A stretch of 64,000 nucleotides of DNA from Pseudomonadales bacterium (GCA_022827905.1 JAJEIQ010000080.1:1-64000), one strand, 5' to 3'; positions 1 through 9,498 are shown, numbered from the stretch's first letter. Notes: generated by a model from the sequence alone, not told the origin. Translations and numbers: made by a program.

Positions 1-208
1 CTTGGCCTCCGGGAGTGAAATCCCGAAAGGGCACCAAACGGCGCCGCCGCGTTCAAGTCAGCACCACCAAAATACGCGGAAAAACGTCCCTTATTCATGC
101 AGTTATGTAAACTACGGGCTCAGTTAACCGGACACTAGTGAATTTAAACCACTTCCGACTGGAGCAACCACCGTGAAAAATCCTTCTCTTTTTTGGTCAG
201 GAACCGAC

Positions 209-850
209 ATGGCCGTCCGCAATCTGCTTCTTTCCTTCTGCCTCGTCGTTTTCGGCGCCGCCGCTCCGACAGTGGCCTTCGCGTACCATGAGGAACTTGA
301 GGAGAGCGTCGAGGAGAACAAGCAGGCCATTGAGGAGAACGAGACGGCCCGCCAAGCCGACGACGCCGCCCAGAACGAGCGCATCGACGGCAATGAGTCG
401 GCCATCAACACCAACGAGATGGCTCGCATGGCGGACGATACGGCGCAGAACATGCGCATCGACGAAGCCATGATGGCCATCGAGACCAACGAGATGGCGC
501 GCATGAACGCCGATGCCGTGCAGAACAGTTCCATCGCCGCCAACGCAAGCGGCATCGCATCCAATCTGTCCGCGATCATGGATCTCGACCGGCGGTTGGT
601 CGCAGTGGACGAACGGGTCAGTCAAGTTGCCGCGATGGCTGCCGCCCTTTCCGCCGTGCCCACCGCGCCGCCGGGTGGCGACCGCGACTTCTTCGTCGGC
701 GTCGGCGTCGGCAACAGCGACGGCGAGCAGGGCGTCGCTGTTGGCATCTCCGGTCGATTCGGCGAGGAGAAGAACATTTTCGTGAACGCCGGGTTCGCAA
801 CCAGCGGCGACGACAGCTCCGTTCGCGCGGGGGTCGGCTGGGCCTTCTAG
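209..850 (+). CDS. YadA-like short trimeric autotransporter adhesin
   Basis: Probable outer-membrane trimeric adhesin. The ATG at 209 gives a clean signal peptide (about 25 residues ending in VAFA); an in-frame GTG at 173 would only add 12 residues before it. The mature part is a coiled-coil stalk made of about three 26-residue repeats (NEMARMADDTAQN and variants), then a Pro/Gly linker and about 65 C-terminal residues rich in alternating Gly/Val ending in GVGWAF, as in YadA anchors that form a four-strand-per-subunit barrel. About 213 aa is very short for the family: there is no recognisable head domain, so it may be a minimal stalk-anchor protein. The family assignment is by pattern; no ligand can be inferred. 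Confidence 0.7.
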   Translation: MAVRNLLLSFCLVVFGAAAPTVAFAYHEELEESVEENKQAIEENETARQADDAAQNERIDGNESAINTNEMARMADDTAQNMRIDEAMMAIETNEMARMNADAVQNSSIAANASGIASNLSAIMDLDRRLVAVDERVSQVAAMAAALSAVPTAPPGGDRDFFVGVGVGNSDGEQGVAVGISGRFGEEKNIFVNAGFATSGDDSSVRAGVGWAF

Positions 851-870
851 AGGGCTAGCCCCAATTCCAA

Positions 871-901
871 GGCGCCAAGTAGCGAAGCCCTTCTTGGCGC
901 C
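871..901. terminator. Inverted repeat between convergent genes
   Basis: A perfect 9-bp inverted repeat (GGCGCCAAG ... CTTGGCGCC, 13-nt loop) lies in the 105-bp gap between the adhesin and the convergent symporter gene. It has no T-run, so it is a candidate bidirectional terminator or stabilising hairpin rather than a canonical intrinsic terminator. Confidence 0.4.
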
Positions 902-955
902 CCATTGAGTTTCCGCTCGTCGTTCTGCAAGCCTCAGTCCGGACGAGGCGGCCGG

Positions 956-2530
956 CTACATCCGCGGACTCGCCCAGGAGAATCCTAGGCAAACCAGCAG
1001 AATCACCACAGCCATGGCCAGCAGGGGTAGTGCCAGTCCCTTGGTTGGCGAGGCCGAGGGCCGCGCCAGCCGTACGGTTTGACCGATGCAAGCCACCGCC
1101 AAGCCTGCGGCAAAGCCGAATACGTTCCACCACAGCCACGAGACGCCCGGAAACCCGATCCAGAAGATGAAGTTGCACAGCACGCCGGCAAAGAAGCCCA
1201 GTATGGCTCGGCGCTGGCCAATTCCCGGCGCCAGCAGGGCGATGGCGAACAAGGCGAGCAGCGGCCCGTTGACCATCGAGCCGACTTTGTTGACGGCTTC
1301 GAGCACGGTGGGGGCGATGTGCTCCACCTGGTAGCTGAAGGCCACGGCGAACGCCCCCCAAGCCAAGGTGGCCAGCTTGGAGGCCAGGAACAGCTTGCCT
1401 TCCGAAAGCTGCCAGTGGCGACCGATGGTGTCCTCGACGGTAGCCGCTGACAGCGAATTCAACGCCGAGTCGATGGACGACATCGCGGCGGCGAAGATGC
1501 CGACCATCACCAGCCCCACCGCACCCGGCGGAAAAGTCGATAGAACGTAGTGGGGGAAGACCAGGTTGTAGTTCGCCTGTCCGTCGCCCAAGGTCGGCAG
1601 TCCGGCAACGAACAGCGGCTCGTGTTCAGCGTAGGCCGCCAATGCCAAGCCAAGCAGGCAGTAGAGCACGACCAGCGGAAACCGCAACAGGCCGTTGAGC
1701 AGCAGCACTTGGCCTGCGGCCCGCTCCGAACGAGCCGCCAATACGCGCTGCGCCTGGCTCTGGTCGCATCCGTAGTAGGCCGCGTACAGGAAGAAGCCGC
1801 CGATGAGCATGGGCCAAAATCCATAGTTGCCGCTGTCTTGAAGGCCCCAGGAAAACTGCAAGGCGTTTAGGCGCTCGGGCGCCAAGGCAGCGCCGCCGAC
1901 GGCATCGCCGAGCATGAACAGGCACAGGACAACTGCCCCGGCGATCAGTGCCAGTTGGAGGACATCGCTGATCACCACCGCCCGCATGCCGCCGAGCACG
2001 TCATAGAGGACGGTAATGCCCATCAGCAGCAGCACAGCCTGGGTGTAGGTGACATCGACCAGTAGGGTGACGACCAAGGAAACCCCATAAACGGTGACGC
2101 CGGTGGCGACGCCTCGAAAGATCTGGAAACAGGCGCTCGCCAGCCGCCGGGCGCCGGAGCCCAGGCGGTCCTCAAGGAAGGCGTAGGCAGAGACGTGGCC
2201 CGCCCGGCGCAGCGGCGGCAGCAGAAACAGAAGCGCTAGCATGGCCAGCGGCACGGCCAGCTCATACTGCAGCCAGATCATGCCGCCGCCGGCCACGAAG
2301 CCGACGAAGGCCGGGGCGCCAAGCAAGCTGTTGGTGGAGCATTGGGTGGCGATGGTGGAAGTGGCCAGGCTCCATGGCGGCAGGCGGTTGCCGCCAAGGT
2401 AGTAGTCCCGGCGCGAGCGCTGGCGCCGCCCCACTGCTGCGGCCAAGCCCAGCATGCCCGCCAGGTAGGCGGCGACCACCAGCCAGTCAATCGGGCTCAC
2501 GGCTCGCTTCCCCGTGTCCGCGAGCGCCAT
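956..2530 (-). CDS. Sodium:solute symporter (SSS family)
   Basis: Polytopic inner-membrane transporter of about 524 aa with some 13 hydrophobic segments. The N-terminal pattern (IDWLVVAAYLAGMLGLA, then RDYYLGGNRLPPWSL) is typical of SSS proteins, which couple Na+ entry to uptake of a solute. The ATG at 2530 was chosen because it precedes the first membrane segment directly; an upstream in-frame start at 2584 adds 18 unlikely residues. It is divergent from the glucosylglycerate phosphorylase gene across 100 bp. A link to sugar or osmolyte uptake is possible from context only; the substrate cannot be read from sequence. Confidence 0.85.
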   Translation of the reverse strand: MALADTGKRAVSPIDWLVVAAYLAGMLGLAAAVGRRQRSRRDYYLGGNRLPPWSLATSTIATQCSTNSLLGAPAFVGFVAGGGMIWLQYELAVPLAMLALLFLLPPLRRAGHVSAYAFLEDRLGSGARRLASACFQIFRGVATGVTVYGVSLVVTLLVDVTYTQAVLLLMGITVLYDVLGGMRAVVISDVLQLALIAGAVVLCLFMLGDAVGGAALAPERLNALQFSWGLQDSGNYGFWPMLIGGFFLYAAYYGCDQSQAQRVLAARSERAAGQVLLLNGLLRFPLVVLYCLLGLALAAYAEHEPLFVAGLPTLGDGQANYNLVFPHYVLSTFPPGAVGLVMVGIFAAAMSSIDSALNSLSAATVEDTIGRHWQLSEGKLFLASKLATLAWGAFAVAFSYQVEHIAPTVLEAVNKVGSMVNGPLLALFAIALLAPGIGQRRAILGFFAGVLCNFIFWIGFPGVSWLWWNVFGFAAGLAVACIGQTVRLARPSASPTKGLALPLLAMAVVILLVCLGFSWASPRM

Positions 2531-2630
2531 CGCTCCCCAAGCTCTTGTTTCATAAACGCCTGCTCTTATCATCAGCGCTACCACGGCGCTGCGCCGCAGC
2601 CGGCAATCGCGTCAATTCACGCGGGAATCA

Positions 2631-4367
2631 ATGCAAGAATCAAACCATCCGCGGCACGAGGCCTACGGGACTCAGCATGCCAACGGGCTTGCCAATCGGC
2701 TCACCGCCCTGCTGGAGAGGCTCTATGAACCGGCGGTTGCTGAGCGCTTGGCCGCCGAAATGCTCGCGTTGGCTCGGGAGTTGCGGCCACCGAGCGCCGC
2801 AGCGCCTCCTGCAGCGCAGACACCTCCTGAGGGCATGCTGATCACCTATGCGGACACCATCACGACGGAAGGCGAGGTGCCGCTCCAAACCTTGGCTCGA
2901 TTCCTCGACCGGCACGTCGGCGACTGCGTTGGCCGGCTGCATCTGCTGCCGTTCTTTCCTTCCTCTTCGGACGATGGCTTCGCGGTCATCGACTATCGGC
3001 GGGTGGACCATCGGGTTGGCAGTTGGGAGGACGTGCGGGCCTTGGCCGAGCGCTACGATCCGATGTTCGACTTGGTCATCAACCATTGTTCCCGGGAGAA
3101 CCTTTGGTTTGCTGATTTCGTGAGCGACCGGGAACCGGGCCGGCACTACTTCATCACCCTGCCGGAAGGGTCGGATGTCTCCGCAGTCGTTCGCCCGCGC
3201 ACCTCGCCGCTGATCTCAGCGGTGCCCACCTACGCCGGCATTCGCCATGTGTGGACCACCTTCAGCGACGATCAGATCGATCTGGACTTTGCGAATCCGG
3301 CGGTGTTGCGGGAATTCGTGGAGATCCTGCTCTTCTATGCCGCGCAGGGCGCCCGGCTGATTCGTCTCGACGCCATAGCCTTCCTTTGGAAGCGGCTTGG
3401 CACGAGTTGCATGAGCCTGCCGGAAAGCCACGCGGTGGTCAAAGCGCTGCGCCTGCTGTTGGCCTACGCAGGCGCTGACGTCAAGCTGGTCACCGAGACC
3501 AATGTGCCCCATTGGGAGAATGTCAGCTACTTCGGCGACGGCGACGAAGCGCATATGGTCTATCAGTTCAGCTTGGCGCCGCTGCTGCTCTACAGCTACG
3601 TGTTCGGCGATGCGAAGCCACTCACGGCTTGGGCAAAGGCGCTTCGGCCACCGCCGTCTGGTGCCGCCTACCTGAACTTCATCGCCTCCCACGACGGCAT
3701 TGGCCTGCGTCCCCTCGAAGGGCTGGTGCCGGAAGACGGCATCGCCCGCCTCGTGGAGCGCATGCGTGAACGGGGTGGCTTCGTCACCCTACGCACCCGT
3801 TCGGGGCTGCCGCCGGTCCCTTACGAGATCAACATCTCGCCTTTTTCAGCCTTCGGTGGGGAAGAGCGGAACCTGCCCGCCTATTTGGGCGCGCACAGCC
3901 TGTTGATGAGCTTTCAAGGCGTGCCGGCGCTCTACATCCACAGCCTGCTCGCCACGCCCAACGACCTCGACCTCGTAGAGCGAACGGGCCGCACCCGCTC
4001 GGTCAACCGCAGTCGCTGGGCGCTGGACGACTTGGAGCCGCAACTGGCCGACCCCACTTCCATCCCGGCCCGAACGCTCAGCCACTTTCGACGCGCCTTG
4101 GCCTGCCGCAACGCGCAGCCAGCCTTGTCCGCCGATGCGGCGCAGATGGTGCTGCCGAGCCCTCCAACCGCACTCCTCATGTTCCGCGAGGGCGGCGGCC
4201 AGCGCATTCTGGTGGCTGTCTCCGTGGTCGGCGAACGCCAGTCCGTGCCGCTGGGCGGGAGTGGCGTGAGGCCCGGAACCTATGCGGACCTGCTCAGCGG
4301 GAGAACGTTGGCGGTGGGAAGCCAAATTGAACTGGACCCTTACCAGGTGGCTTGGCTGGCGTGTTGA
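2631..4367 (+). CDS. GH13_18 phosphorylase, probable glucosylglycerate phosphorylase
   Basis: Cytosolic glycoside phosphorylase of 578 aa. It has the GH13_18 layout of sucrose and glucosylglycerate phosphorylases: an early TYADT strand, LLPFFPSSSDDGFAVIDY, the VINH strand, a nucleophile Asp in RLDAIAFLWK, a Glu acid/base in VTETN and a stabilising Asp in ASHDG. Its length matches glucosylglycerate phosphorylases (about 560-580 aa) better than sucrose phosphorylases (about 500). It converges on gpgS-gpgP, which make glucosylglycerate; phosphorolysis would return glucose-1-phosphate and glycerate. Family assignment is strong; the acceptor rests on length and neighbours. Sucrose or glucosylglycerol phosphorylase are the alternatives. 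Confidence 0.8.
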   Translation: MQESNHPRHEAYGTQHANGLANRLTALLERLYEPAVAERLAAEMLALARELRPPSAAAPPAAQTPPEGMLITYADTITTEGEVPLQTLARFLDRHVGDCVGRLHLLPFFPSSSDDGFAVIDYRRVDHRVGSWEDVRALAERYDPMFDLVINHCSRENLWFADFVSDREPGRHYFITLPEGSDVSAVVRPRTSPLISAVPTYAGIRHVWTTFSDDQIDLDFANPAVLREFVEILLFYAAQGARLIRLDAIAFLWKRLGTSCMSLPESHAVVKALRLLLAYAGADVKLVTETNVPHWENVSYFGDGDEAHMVYQFSLAPLLLYSYVFGDAKPLTAWAKALRPPPSGAAYLNFIASHDGIGLRPLEGLVPEDGIARLVERMRERGGFVTLRTRSGLPPVPYEINISPFSAFGGEERNLPAYLGAHSLLMSFQGVPALYIHSLLATPNDLDLVERTGRTRSVNRSRWALDDLEPQLADPTSIPARTLSHFRRALACRNAQPALSADAAQMVLPSPPTALLMFREGGGQRILVAVSVVGERQSVPLGGSGVRPGTYADLLSGRTLAVGSQIELDPYQVAWLAC

Positions 4368-4396
4368 GACGCCATTCGACTCGCAACTGCGATCCT

Positions 4397-5617
4397 TCAG
4401 CCAAAGTCAGCCGCGTCGGCGGCGACTGCCGCGAGCAGGTCGTCATAGACGTTGCGATAGACGCTCGTGACCCGATGCCATGAGGGCATGAAGGGAATCT
4501 CCTCGCCGCCCTCCAGATAGGCCTCCCCGGCCTTCAGGAGATTGGTGGCGAACAGCTCCACCGCCTGCTCCTCCGCGTGGCGGTCGAGGGCGAGGCCGTT
4601 CATCGCCGCATCGCTGGCGTAGGATTCGATCAGGTCCAGGGCGATGCGGTAGTAGCAGGCCTTGGCCGTGCGAATGGTGCCCGGCTCGAACACGATGCCG
4701 TAGGTGGCCAGCTTCTTGAACAGCGCCTTGGAGATGTCCAGGCTCATGCGCGACAGGCCGCGGCTGGCATCCTCGGCGGAGAGGTCCTGATGCTTGTGGT
4801 CGTAGCTGTCCGCCACCTCCACTTGGCAGATGCGATTGGTGGCGTAGTTGCGGTAAACCTCCGAGAGCAGGCCGATCTCTAAGCTCCAGTCGGCGGGAAT
4901 GCGCAGCCCGTGCAGCACATCGGACTGCACTGCGAACTCGCCGGCCAGCGGGTAGCGGAAGGTGTCCAAGTAGTCCAGGTAATGGTGTCCGTTGGCAAGC
5001 TCCTTCATGGTGCGAATCAACGGCGAGACGAGCAGGCGGCACACTCGTCCGTTGAGTTTGCCGTCGGCGACCCGGGCGTAGTAGCCCTTGCATAGCTGGT
5101 AGGCGAAGGCGGGGTTGGCGACTGGATAGATCAATCGGGCCAGCAGGGACCGATCGTAGGTGGTGATGTCGCAGTCGTGCAGGGCGACGGCCTTGGCGGT
5201 GCCGAGTGCCTGCACGTAGCCGAAGCAGCGCCACACGTTGGCGCCCTTGCCCGGTTCGGGCGGCGCAAAGCCCTCATCGGACAGCTTGCGCTGCACCGCC
5301 TGAAGGCGCGGCCCGTCGTTCCACAGCACATGATGGCACTGCGGCAGTGCCGAGAAGTAGGACAGCGCATGCCGGAACTGCGCCTCGTCAGCGCGGTCGA
5401 GGCCGATGATGATGTCGGCCAGATAGGGCACTTGGGCCAGTTCGCTAACGATGCGGGCCAAGGCGGGCTGCTCAAGCTCCGAATACAGGCAGGGCAATAC
5501 CAGATTCATGGGCCGTTGCTCAGCGAAGCCGCACAGTTCCGCTTCCAACGACTCGGCGCTGCGATTGCCTAGGTTGTGCAGGGTGGTGATGATGCCGTTC
5601 TGGAAGAAATCGCTCAT
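4397..5617 (-). CDS. gpgS: Glucosyl-3-phosphoglycerate synthase (GT81)
   Basis: Retaining glycosyltransferase that joins a nucleotide-activated glucose to 3-phosphoglycerate, the first step of glucosylglycerate synthesis. The 406-aa product shows a Rossmann-like GT-A start, the sugar-nucleotide/metal motif ALHDCDITTYD near residue 145, and the LAGEFAV and DWSLEIGLL segments typical of GpgS. Its ATG overlaps the gpgP stop by 4 nt (ATGA), so the two are translationally coupled. The glucosylglycerate product is a compatible solute used under salt stress or nitrogen limitation. Mannosyl-3-phosphoglycerate synthase is a less likely alternative. Confidence 0.87.
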   Translation of the reverse strand: MSDFFQNGIITTLHNLGNRSAESLEAELCGFAEQRPMNLVLPCLYSELEQPALARIVSELAQVPYLADIIIGLDRADEAQFRHALSYFSALPQCHHVLWNDGPRLQAVQRKLSDEGFAPPEPGKGANVWRCFGYVQALGTAKAVALHDCDITTYDRSLLARLIYPVANPAFAYQLCKGYYARVADGKLNGRVCRLLVSPLIRTMKELANGHHYLDYLDTFRYPLAGEFAVQSDVLHGLRIPADWSLEIGLLSEVYRNYATNRICQVEVADSYDHKHQDLSAEDASRGLSRMSLDISKALFKKLATYGIVFEPGTIRTAKACYYRIALDLIESYASDAAMNGLALDRHAEEQAVELFATNLLKAGEAYLEGGEEIPFMPSWHRVTSVYRNVYDDLLAAVAADAADFG

Positions 5618-6456
5618 GGGCCTTCAGCCTTGGGGTATTGGGAATCGAGGAGGCGGGTGGCGCCAGCCAGCCAGTTTTCAGGACCGGCCCTCGGCGCATG
5701 GGCGACGCCTGCACCCTCCGGCAGGATGTAGCCGCCATCGCGGTTCGGAAAGACCAGCGCCAAATCGGCGCGGCGCAGCATGTCGAGATCGTTGCCGGCA
5801 TCTCCACAGGCCAGCTTGAAGAGCGGCCTGCCGGGGGTTTCGAATTGCGCTTGAATTTGCGCCAAGGCCGCGCCCTTGCTGCAACGCCCGGCGACGTGCA
5901 GGAATCGACCGCCTTGGGTGAGGCTCAACCCGCTGCGTTCAAGTTCCGACCGGAACGCCCGCAACGCCCGCTTGCCGCCCTGCCACAGGATGGGCTCCGA
6001 TGCCTCGCGTCGCTTGGCGGCGCGCGCGGCAGGCTCGTCCAAACCCGTGCGGGCGGCCACTTCGGCGGCGGCCCAGTCGCCGAAACCGAGGAAGTCGAAG
6101 CCCGGATGGCGGCGCAGCCGCGTCAGCAACGCCCGAATGTCCGCGTAGCTGATGTTCGTCAAGCGCTCGATCCGATAGCCATCGCCGCAGGCGGGCGGGT
6201 CGCTCGTTGGCACCGATTGCCACGCCCAGCCAGCGCCGTTCTCAAACAAGACCAGCGGAGGGCTTGCGCATCGCCTTGCCAGTGGGATCAACTCCGCGCA
6301 GGTCTTGCTGGAGGCCAGCACGAAGTGCGCCGTTGATTGTGGGTCGCGCTCGGTGATGCGCTGATGAAGCAGGTCAACTGCCCGGGCGGCTTCGGCCAAA
6401 GGATAGCCGTCATCGAGCAACGTGCCGTCGAGATCCGTGGCGACGAGCCAGTCCAT
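5614..6456 (-). CDS. HAD-IIB glucosyl/mannosyl-3-phosphoglycerate phosphatase
   Basis: Removes the phosphate from glucosyl-3-phosphoglycerate to give glucosylglycerate. The ATG at 6456 starts MDWLVATDLDGTLLDD, which carries the HAD nucleophile and acid/base Asp pair; the C-terminal CGDAGNDLDML is HAD motif IV binding Mg2+. At 280 aa with a middle cap region it fits the mannosyl-3-phosphoglycerate phosphatase (MPGP) family, whose members also act on the glucosyl compound. The open frame extends upstream, but those residues are Arg-rich noise. It lies 56 bp downstream of the acyl-CoA ligase and overlaps gpgS by 4 nt. Confidence 0.85.
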   Translation of the reverse strand: MDWLVATDLDGTLLDDGYPLAEAARAVDLLHQRITERDPQSTAHFVLASSKTCAELIPLARRCASPPLVLFENGAGWAWQSVPTSDPPACGDGYRIERLTNISYADIRALLTRLRRHPGFDFLGFGDWAAAEVAARTGLDEPAARAAKRREASEPILWQGGKRALRAFRSELERSGLSLTQGGRFLHVAGRCSKGAALAQIQAQFETPGRPLFKLACGDAGNDLDMLRRADLALVFPNRDGGYILPEGAGVAHAPRAGPENWLAGATRLLDSQYPKAEGP

Positions 6457-6512
6457 CAACCGAGCAGTTCGTTGGCCCGGTCGATCAGCGAGCTCCATGG
6501 GCCGCTGCCCGG

Positions 6513-8057
6513 CTACACTGGTGCGGGATCGGGGAACTGCTCGCGCAGCACCCGCTTCAAGATCTTGCCGCTGGGGTTGCGCGGGATTTCCGCCACGAAG
6601 GCGGCTTTCTTGGGCAGCTTGAATCCAGCCAGCTTGCCTTGGCAGTGGTTGAGCACGTCGGCTTCGCTCAAGGCGTCGGACTTCGAGACCACGATGGCCA
6701 GCGGGCTTTCGCCCCACTTCTCGCTGGCGATGCCGATCACCGCCGCCTCGATGATGTCCGGGTGGGACATCAGCACCTCTTCGATCTCCGCCGGATAGAC
6801 GTTCTCGCCGCCGGAGATGATCATGTCCTTGATGCGGTCCTGAATGAAGACGTAGCCGTCCTCGTCCATGGTCGCCACGTCGCCGGTGTGCAGCCAGCCG
6901 TCCACGATGGTCTCCGCCGTCGCCTCGGGGCGGTTCCAGTACTCGCGCATGATGTGGGGGCCGGCCACGAGCACCTCCCCGGAGACGCCGGGCGGGCAGT
7001 CGTCCCCGTTCTCGTCCACCACCCGCACGGCGGTGTGGAAGAAGGCGGGGCCCGTTGAGGCGGGTTTCTTGAGCGAGGTTTCAGCGTCCATCAGGCAGGC
7101 CGGGCCGCAGGTCTCCGTGAGGCCATAGACTTGGCGCACGTCAACGCCCAACTCCGAATACTTCTGAATGAGCGCCACCGGCACCGGCGCCGCGCCGGTC
7201 ATCAGCCAGCGCAGGGTGGAGAATTCGAAGCGCTCATAGTTCGGCACCTGCAGCATGAAGTTCATCATGGCGGGCACCATGAGCCCGCTGTTGATCTTCT
7301 CCCGTTCGATCAATTGCCAAGCCAGGGTCGGGTCGAAGGCGCGCATGACGACGGAGGCCGCGCCTCGATAGACGTTGACCGCCAGCGGCGTGAGGGCGCC
7401 GACGTGGAACATGGGCAGCGCCGCCAAGTAGCGCTCCCGCTCCCGGTAGTGGACGTTGGCGGCGATGGTGAGGATGCCCCAGATGGCGGTGTTGTGGGTG
7501 TGGACCACCCCCTTGGGCAGGCCCGTGGTGCCGGAGGTGTACATGATGTAGAGCATGTCGTCGTCGGTGCCGCCGACTGCGGGTTCCGCGTCGCTGGCGG
7601 CATCGCGGAAGGCCTCATAGCTCTGGGCAAAGTAAGCGGCCTCGTGCTCCCCCTCGACCTGCAGCCAATGGCCGATGTCGGTCTTGTCGCCGCGGCTGTG
7701 CAGTTCCGCCACCGTGTCGACGAACTCCTCGCCGTAGATCAGGCGTTTGGTGCCGCTGTCCTTCAGGATGAACTCCAACTCATCCGCCACCAGCCGCCAG
7801 TTCAGCGGCACGATGACCGCGCCGATCTTGGCCAGCGCGAAGTAGGATTCCATGAACTCCGCGCTGTTCATCACCAATAGGCCGACCCGCTCCTCCTTTT
7901 GGATGCCCGCCGCCACAAAGGCATTGGCGACCTGGTTGCAGCGCCGATTGAGTTCATCGTAGTTCAGCCGCAGCCCGGAGTGGCTGTCCACGTAGGCGTC
8001 ATGGGCGGGCGACAGGAAGGCCCGTTTCGTTAGGAAGAGACCGAGGTTGTTTTGCAT
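6513..8057 (-). CDS. Acyl-CoA synthetase (AMP-dependent)
   Basis: Class I adenylate-forming ligase of 514 aa that activates a carboxylic acid with ATP and CoA. Visible core motifs are the P-loop YTSGTTGLPKGV (near residue 174), the VYGLTETCG adenine-binding segment, WLHTGDVA with the ribose-binding Asp, and the C-terminal PSGKILKR with the catalytic Lys. It resembles the medium/long-chain fatty acyl group (FadD/FadK-like). It precedes gpgP on the same strand, but a 56-bp gap and unrelated chemistry do not argue for a shared role. The substrate is unknown. Confidence 0.87.
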   Translation of the reverse strand: MQNNLGLFLTKRAFLSPAHDAYVDSHSGLRLNYDELNRRCNQVANAFVAAGIQKEERVGLLVMNSAEFMESYFALAKIGAVIVPLNWRLVADELEFILKDSGTKRLIYGEEFVDTVAELHSRGDKTDIGHWLQVEGEHEAAYFAQSYEAFRDAASDAEPAVGGTDDDMLYIMYTSGTTGLPKGVVHTHNTAIWGILTIAANVHYRERERYLAALPMFHVGALTPLAVNVYRGAASVVMRAFDPTLAWQLIEREKINSGLMVPAMMNFMLQVPNYERFEFSTLRWLMTGAAPVPVALIQKYSELGVDVRQVYGLTETCGPACLMDAETSLKKPASTGPAFFHTAVRVVDENGDDCPPGVSGEVLVAGPHIMREYWNRPEATAETIVDGWLHTGDVATMDEDGYVFIQDRIKDMIISGGENVYPAEIEEVLMSHPDIIEAAVIGIASEKWGESPLAIVVSKSDALSEADVLNHCQGKLAGFKLPKKAAFVAEIPRNPSGKILKRVLREQFPDPAPV

Positions 8058-8271
8058 GAGCGGTTCGTGGTCCTTGAGCGTTTGTCAGCGGTTGGTTGGT
8101 GCCCGCTCATCGGCCTTCTGCGCCGGTGGCGGGTTGACCCATGGAAGGATTAGTGGAATGGGCTTTGCTGTCAAGGGAGCCCGCAACTCGTTCCGGTGCC
8201 TCACCCACCCTTGACCTTTCGGCTTACGGCAGGTTTAGTTGCTTGGGCATTGTCGCCAACGAATCGAAACC

Positions 8272-8718
8272 ATGAGCGAATCCGCCGCGTCCCTGAGCAT
8301 CGACTGGCGCTGCCGCCACACTTGGCGAACGGCATCGGTCAATACGGCGTGGTGTCTTTTGGGCTGCGCCATAGGCGATTTCGGCACCATCGCCTTCTTC
8401 CAGTTCATGGGCATCCCTTGGCCGACGCTGGCGATCATGGTGCTGGCCATCGTCAACGGCATAGTGACGTCCATTATGCTGGAGACGGTCGTTCTGTGGC
8501 GGCAAATGGGCCCGCGCGCCGCCTTCAGGACGGCCGTCGGCATGTCCCTGATCTCCATGGTGGCCATGGAAACCGCCATGAACCTGGTCGATTGGGTCCT
8601 GACCGGCGGCGCAAGGCTCACTTGGTGGGTGATTCCGGTGATGCTCGCGGTCGGCTTCGTCACGCCGCTGCCCTACAACTATTGGCGGCTAAAAGCCCTC
8701 GACAAGGCCTGCCACTGA
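8272..8718 (+). CDS. DUF4396-like membrane protein
   Basis: A 148-aa integral membrane protein with four hydrophobic segments; the ATG at 8272 begins MSESAASLSIDWRC. The segments containing GDFGTIAFFQ, ISMVAMETAMNLVDW and the closing PYNYWRLK pattern resemble DUF4396 proteins, found near metal-handling genes in other bacteria but without an established function. It converges with a cation-efflux gene 56 bp away. Assignment rests on general resemblance; no catalytic residues are recognisable. Confidence 0.6.
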   Translation: MSESAASLSIDWRCRHTWRTASVNTAWCLLGCAIGDFGTIAFFQFMGIPWPTLAIMVLAIVNGIVTSIMLETVVLWRQMGPRAAFRTAVGMSLISMVAMETAMNLVDWVLTGGARLTWWVIPVMLAVGFVTPLPYNYWRLKALDKACH

Positions 8719-8722
8719 CGGG

Positions 8723-8743
8723 GTGCAGCCCGAGCGGCTGCAC
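8723..8743. terminator. Hairpin between convergent genes
   Basis: A perfect 8-bp stem (GTGCAGCC / GGCTGCAC) with a 5-nt loop starts 4 nt after the stop of the DUF4396-like gene and lies between it and the convergent cation-efflux gene. There is no T-run on either side, so termination efficiency is uncertain. Confidence 0.45.
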
Positions 8744-8774
8744 GACGGGGTCAATGCCATCGCTTTGGGACGGT

Positions 8775-9392
8775 TCAGCGGAGGTTCAACAACTCCCGCC
8801 ACGCCCGCTTGAGCACGCGGCTTGCAGAGCGCGTGAAGATCACGAGCAGCACCACCGCCACGAGCAGGTCTGGCCATGGCGAGGCGAACAGCCAGACCGC
8901 GGCCGCAGCGGTGATCACCGCAATTCCCTCGATGACGTCGTTGCGCGAACACTCCCACGACGAGGCCATGTTGACGTCGCCGTCGCGATACGGGGTGAGA
9001 AGTCGCAGGCAAGCGGCGTTGGCGACGAGGTTCAGCGCCGCCGCGAGTGACATGGTGGAGGCGACTGGCGCCTGCAGGTCAATGAGCCGCCAGCCGATCT
9101 GGACGGCGACCGCCAGTGCGGCCCCGAGGATCAAAAACCCCTTCAGCAGCGCTACGCGGGCCTTCGCCCGGGCCGATGCGCCGACCACGGCGAAGCTCAG
9201 TGCGTAGGTGAGCGCATCGCCCAGATTGTCGAGCGTCCCAGACAAAAGCGCTGATGAACCGCTCATCACCGAGCCCGCGACCATGACGGCAAACGTCACC
9301 ACGTTGATGCCGAACACCCACGCCAGCACATGGCGCTGCCCAGTCCGCAGACTGGCGACGTCCACAGTGTGATCGCAAGATGAATCCATCAC
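8775..9392 (-). CDS. Cation diffusion facilitator (CDF)-like transporter, short
   Basis: Inner-membrane protein of 205 aa with about six hydrophobic stretches. TLDNLGDALTYALSF matches the metal-site helix TM2 of CDF proteins (D-x3-D in place of H-x3-D) and SRNDVIEGI matches TM5. CDF pumps export Zn2+, Fe2+, Co2+ or Cd2+ in exchange for protons. It lacks the usual ~90-residue cytoplasmic C-terminal domain, ending right after TM6; short CDF forms exist, so this need not be a truncation. The ATG at 9392 is followed by a second Met. Metal specificity cannot be read. Confidence 0.72.
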   Translation of the reverse strand: MMDSSCDHTVDVASLRTGQRHVLAWVFGINVVTFAVMVAGSVMSGSSALLSGTLDNLGDALTYALSFAVVGASARAKARVALLKGFLILGAALAVAVQIGWRLIDLQAPVASTMSLAAALNLVANAACLRLLTPYRDGDVNMASSWECSRNDVIEGIAVITAAAAVWLFASPWPDLLVAVVLLVIFTRSASRVLKRAWRELLNLR

Positions 9393-9498
9393 TCAGCACC
9401 CAGTGTGCCACGCGGCGTCTCCCAAGTCGCGGCCTATGGCTCGGGGACGCCCTTGTGCCGAAGGATGCCGCTGGGTCGTACAGCGGCGTCGGCAACGC

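Noticed and set aside
2342..2841. Long + strand ORFs antisense to the symporter start
   Set aside because: They are GC-rich shadow frames with no family features, overlapping two better genes.
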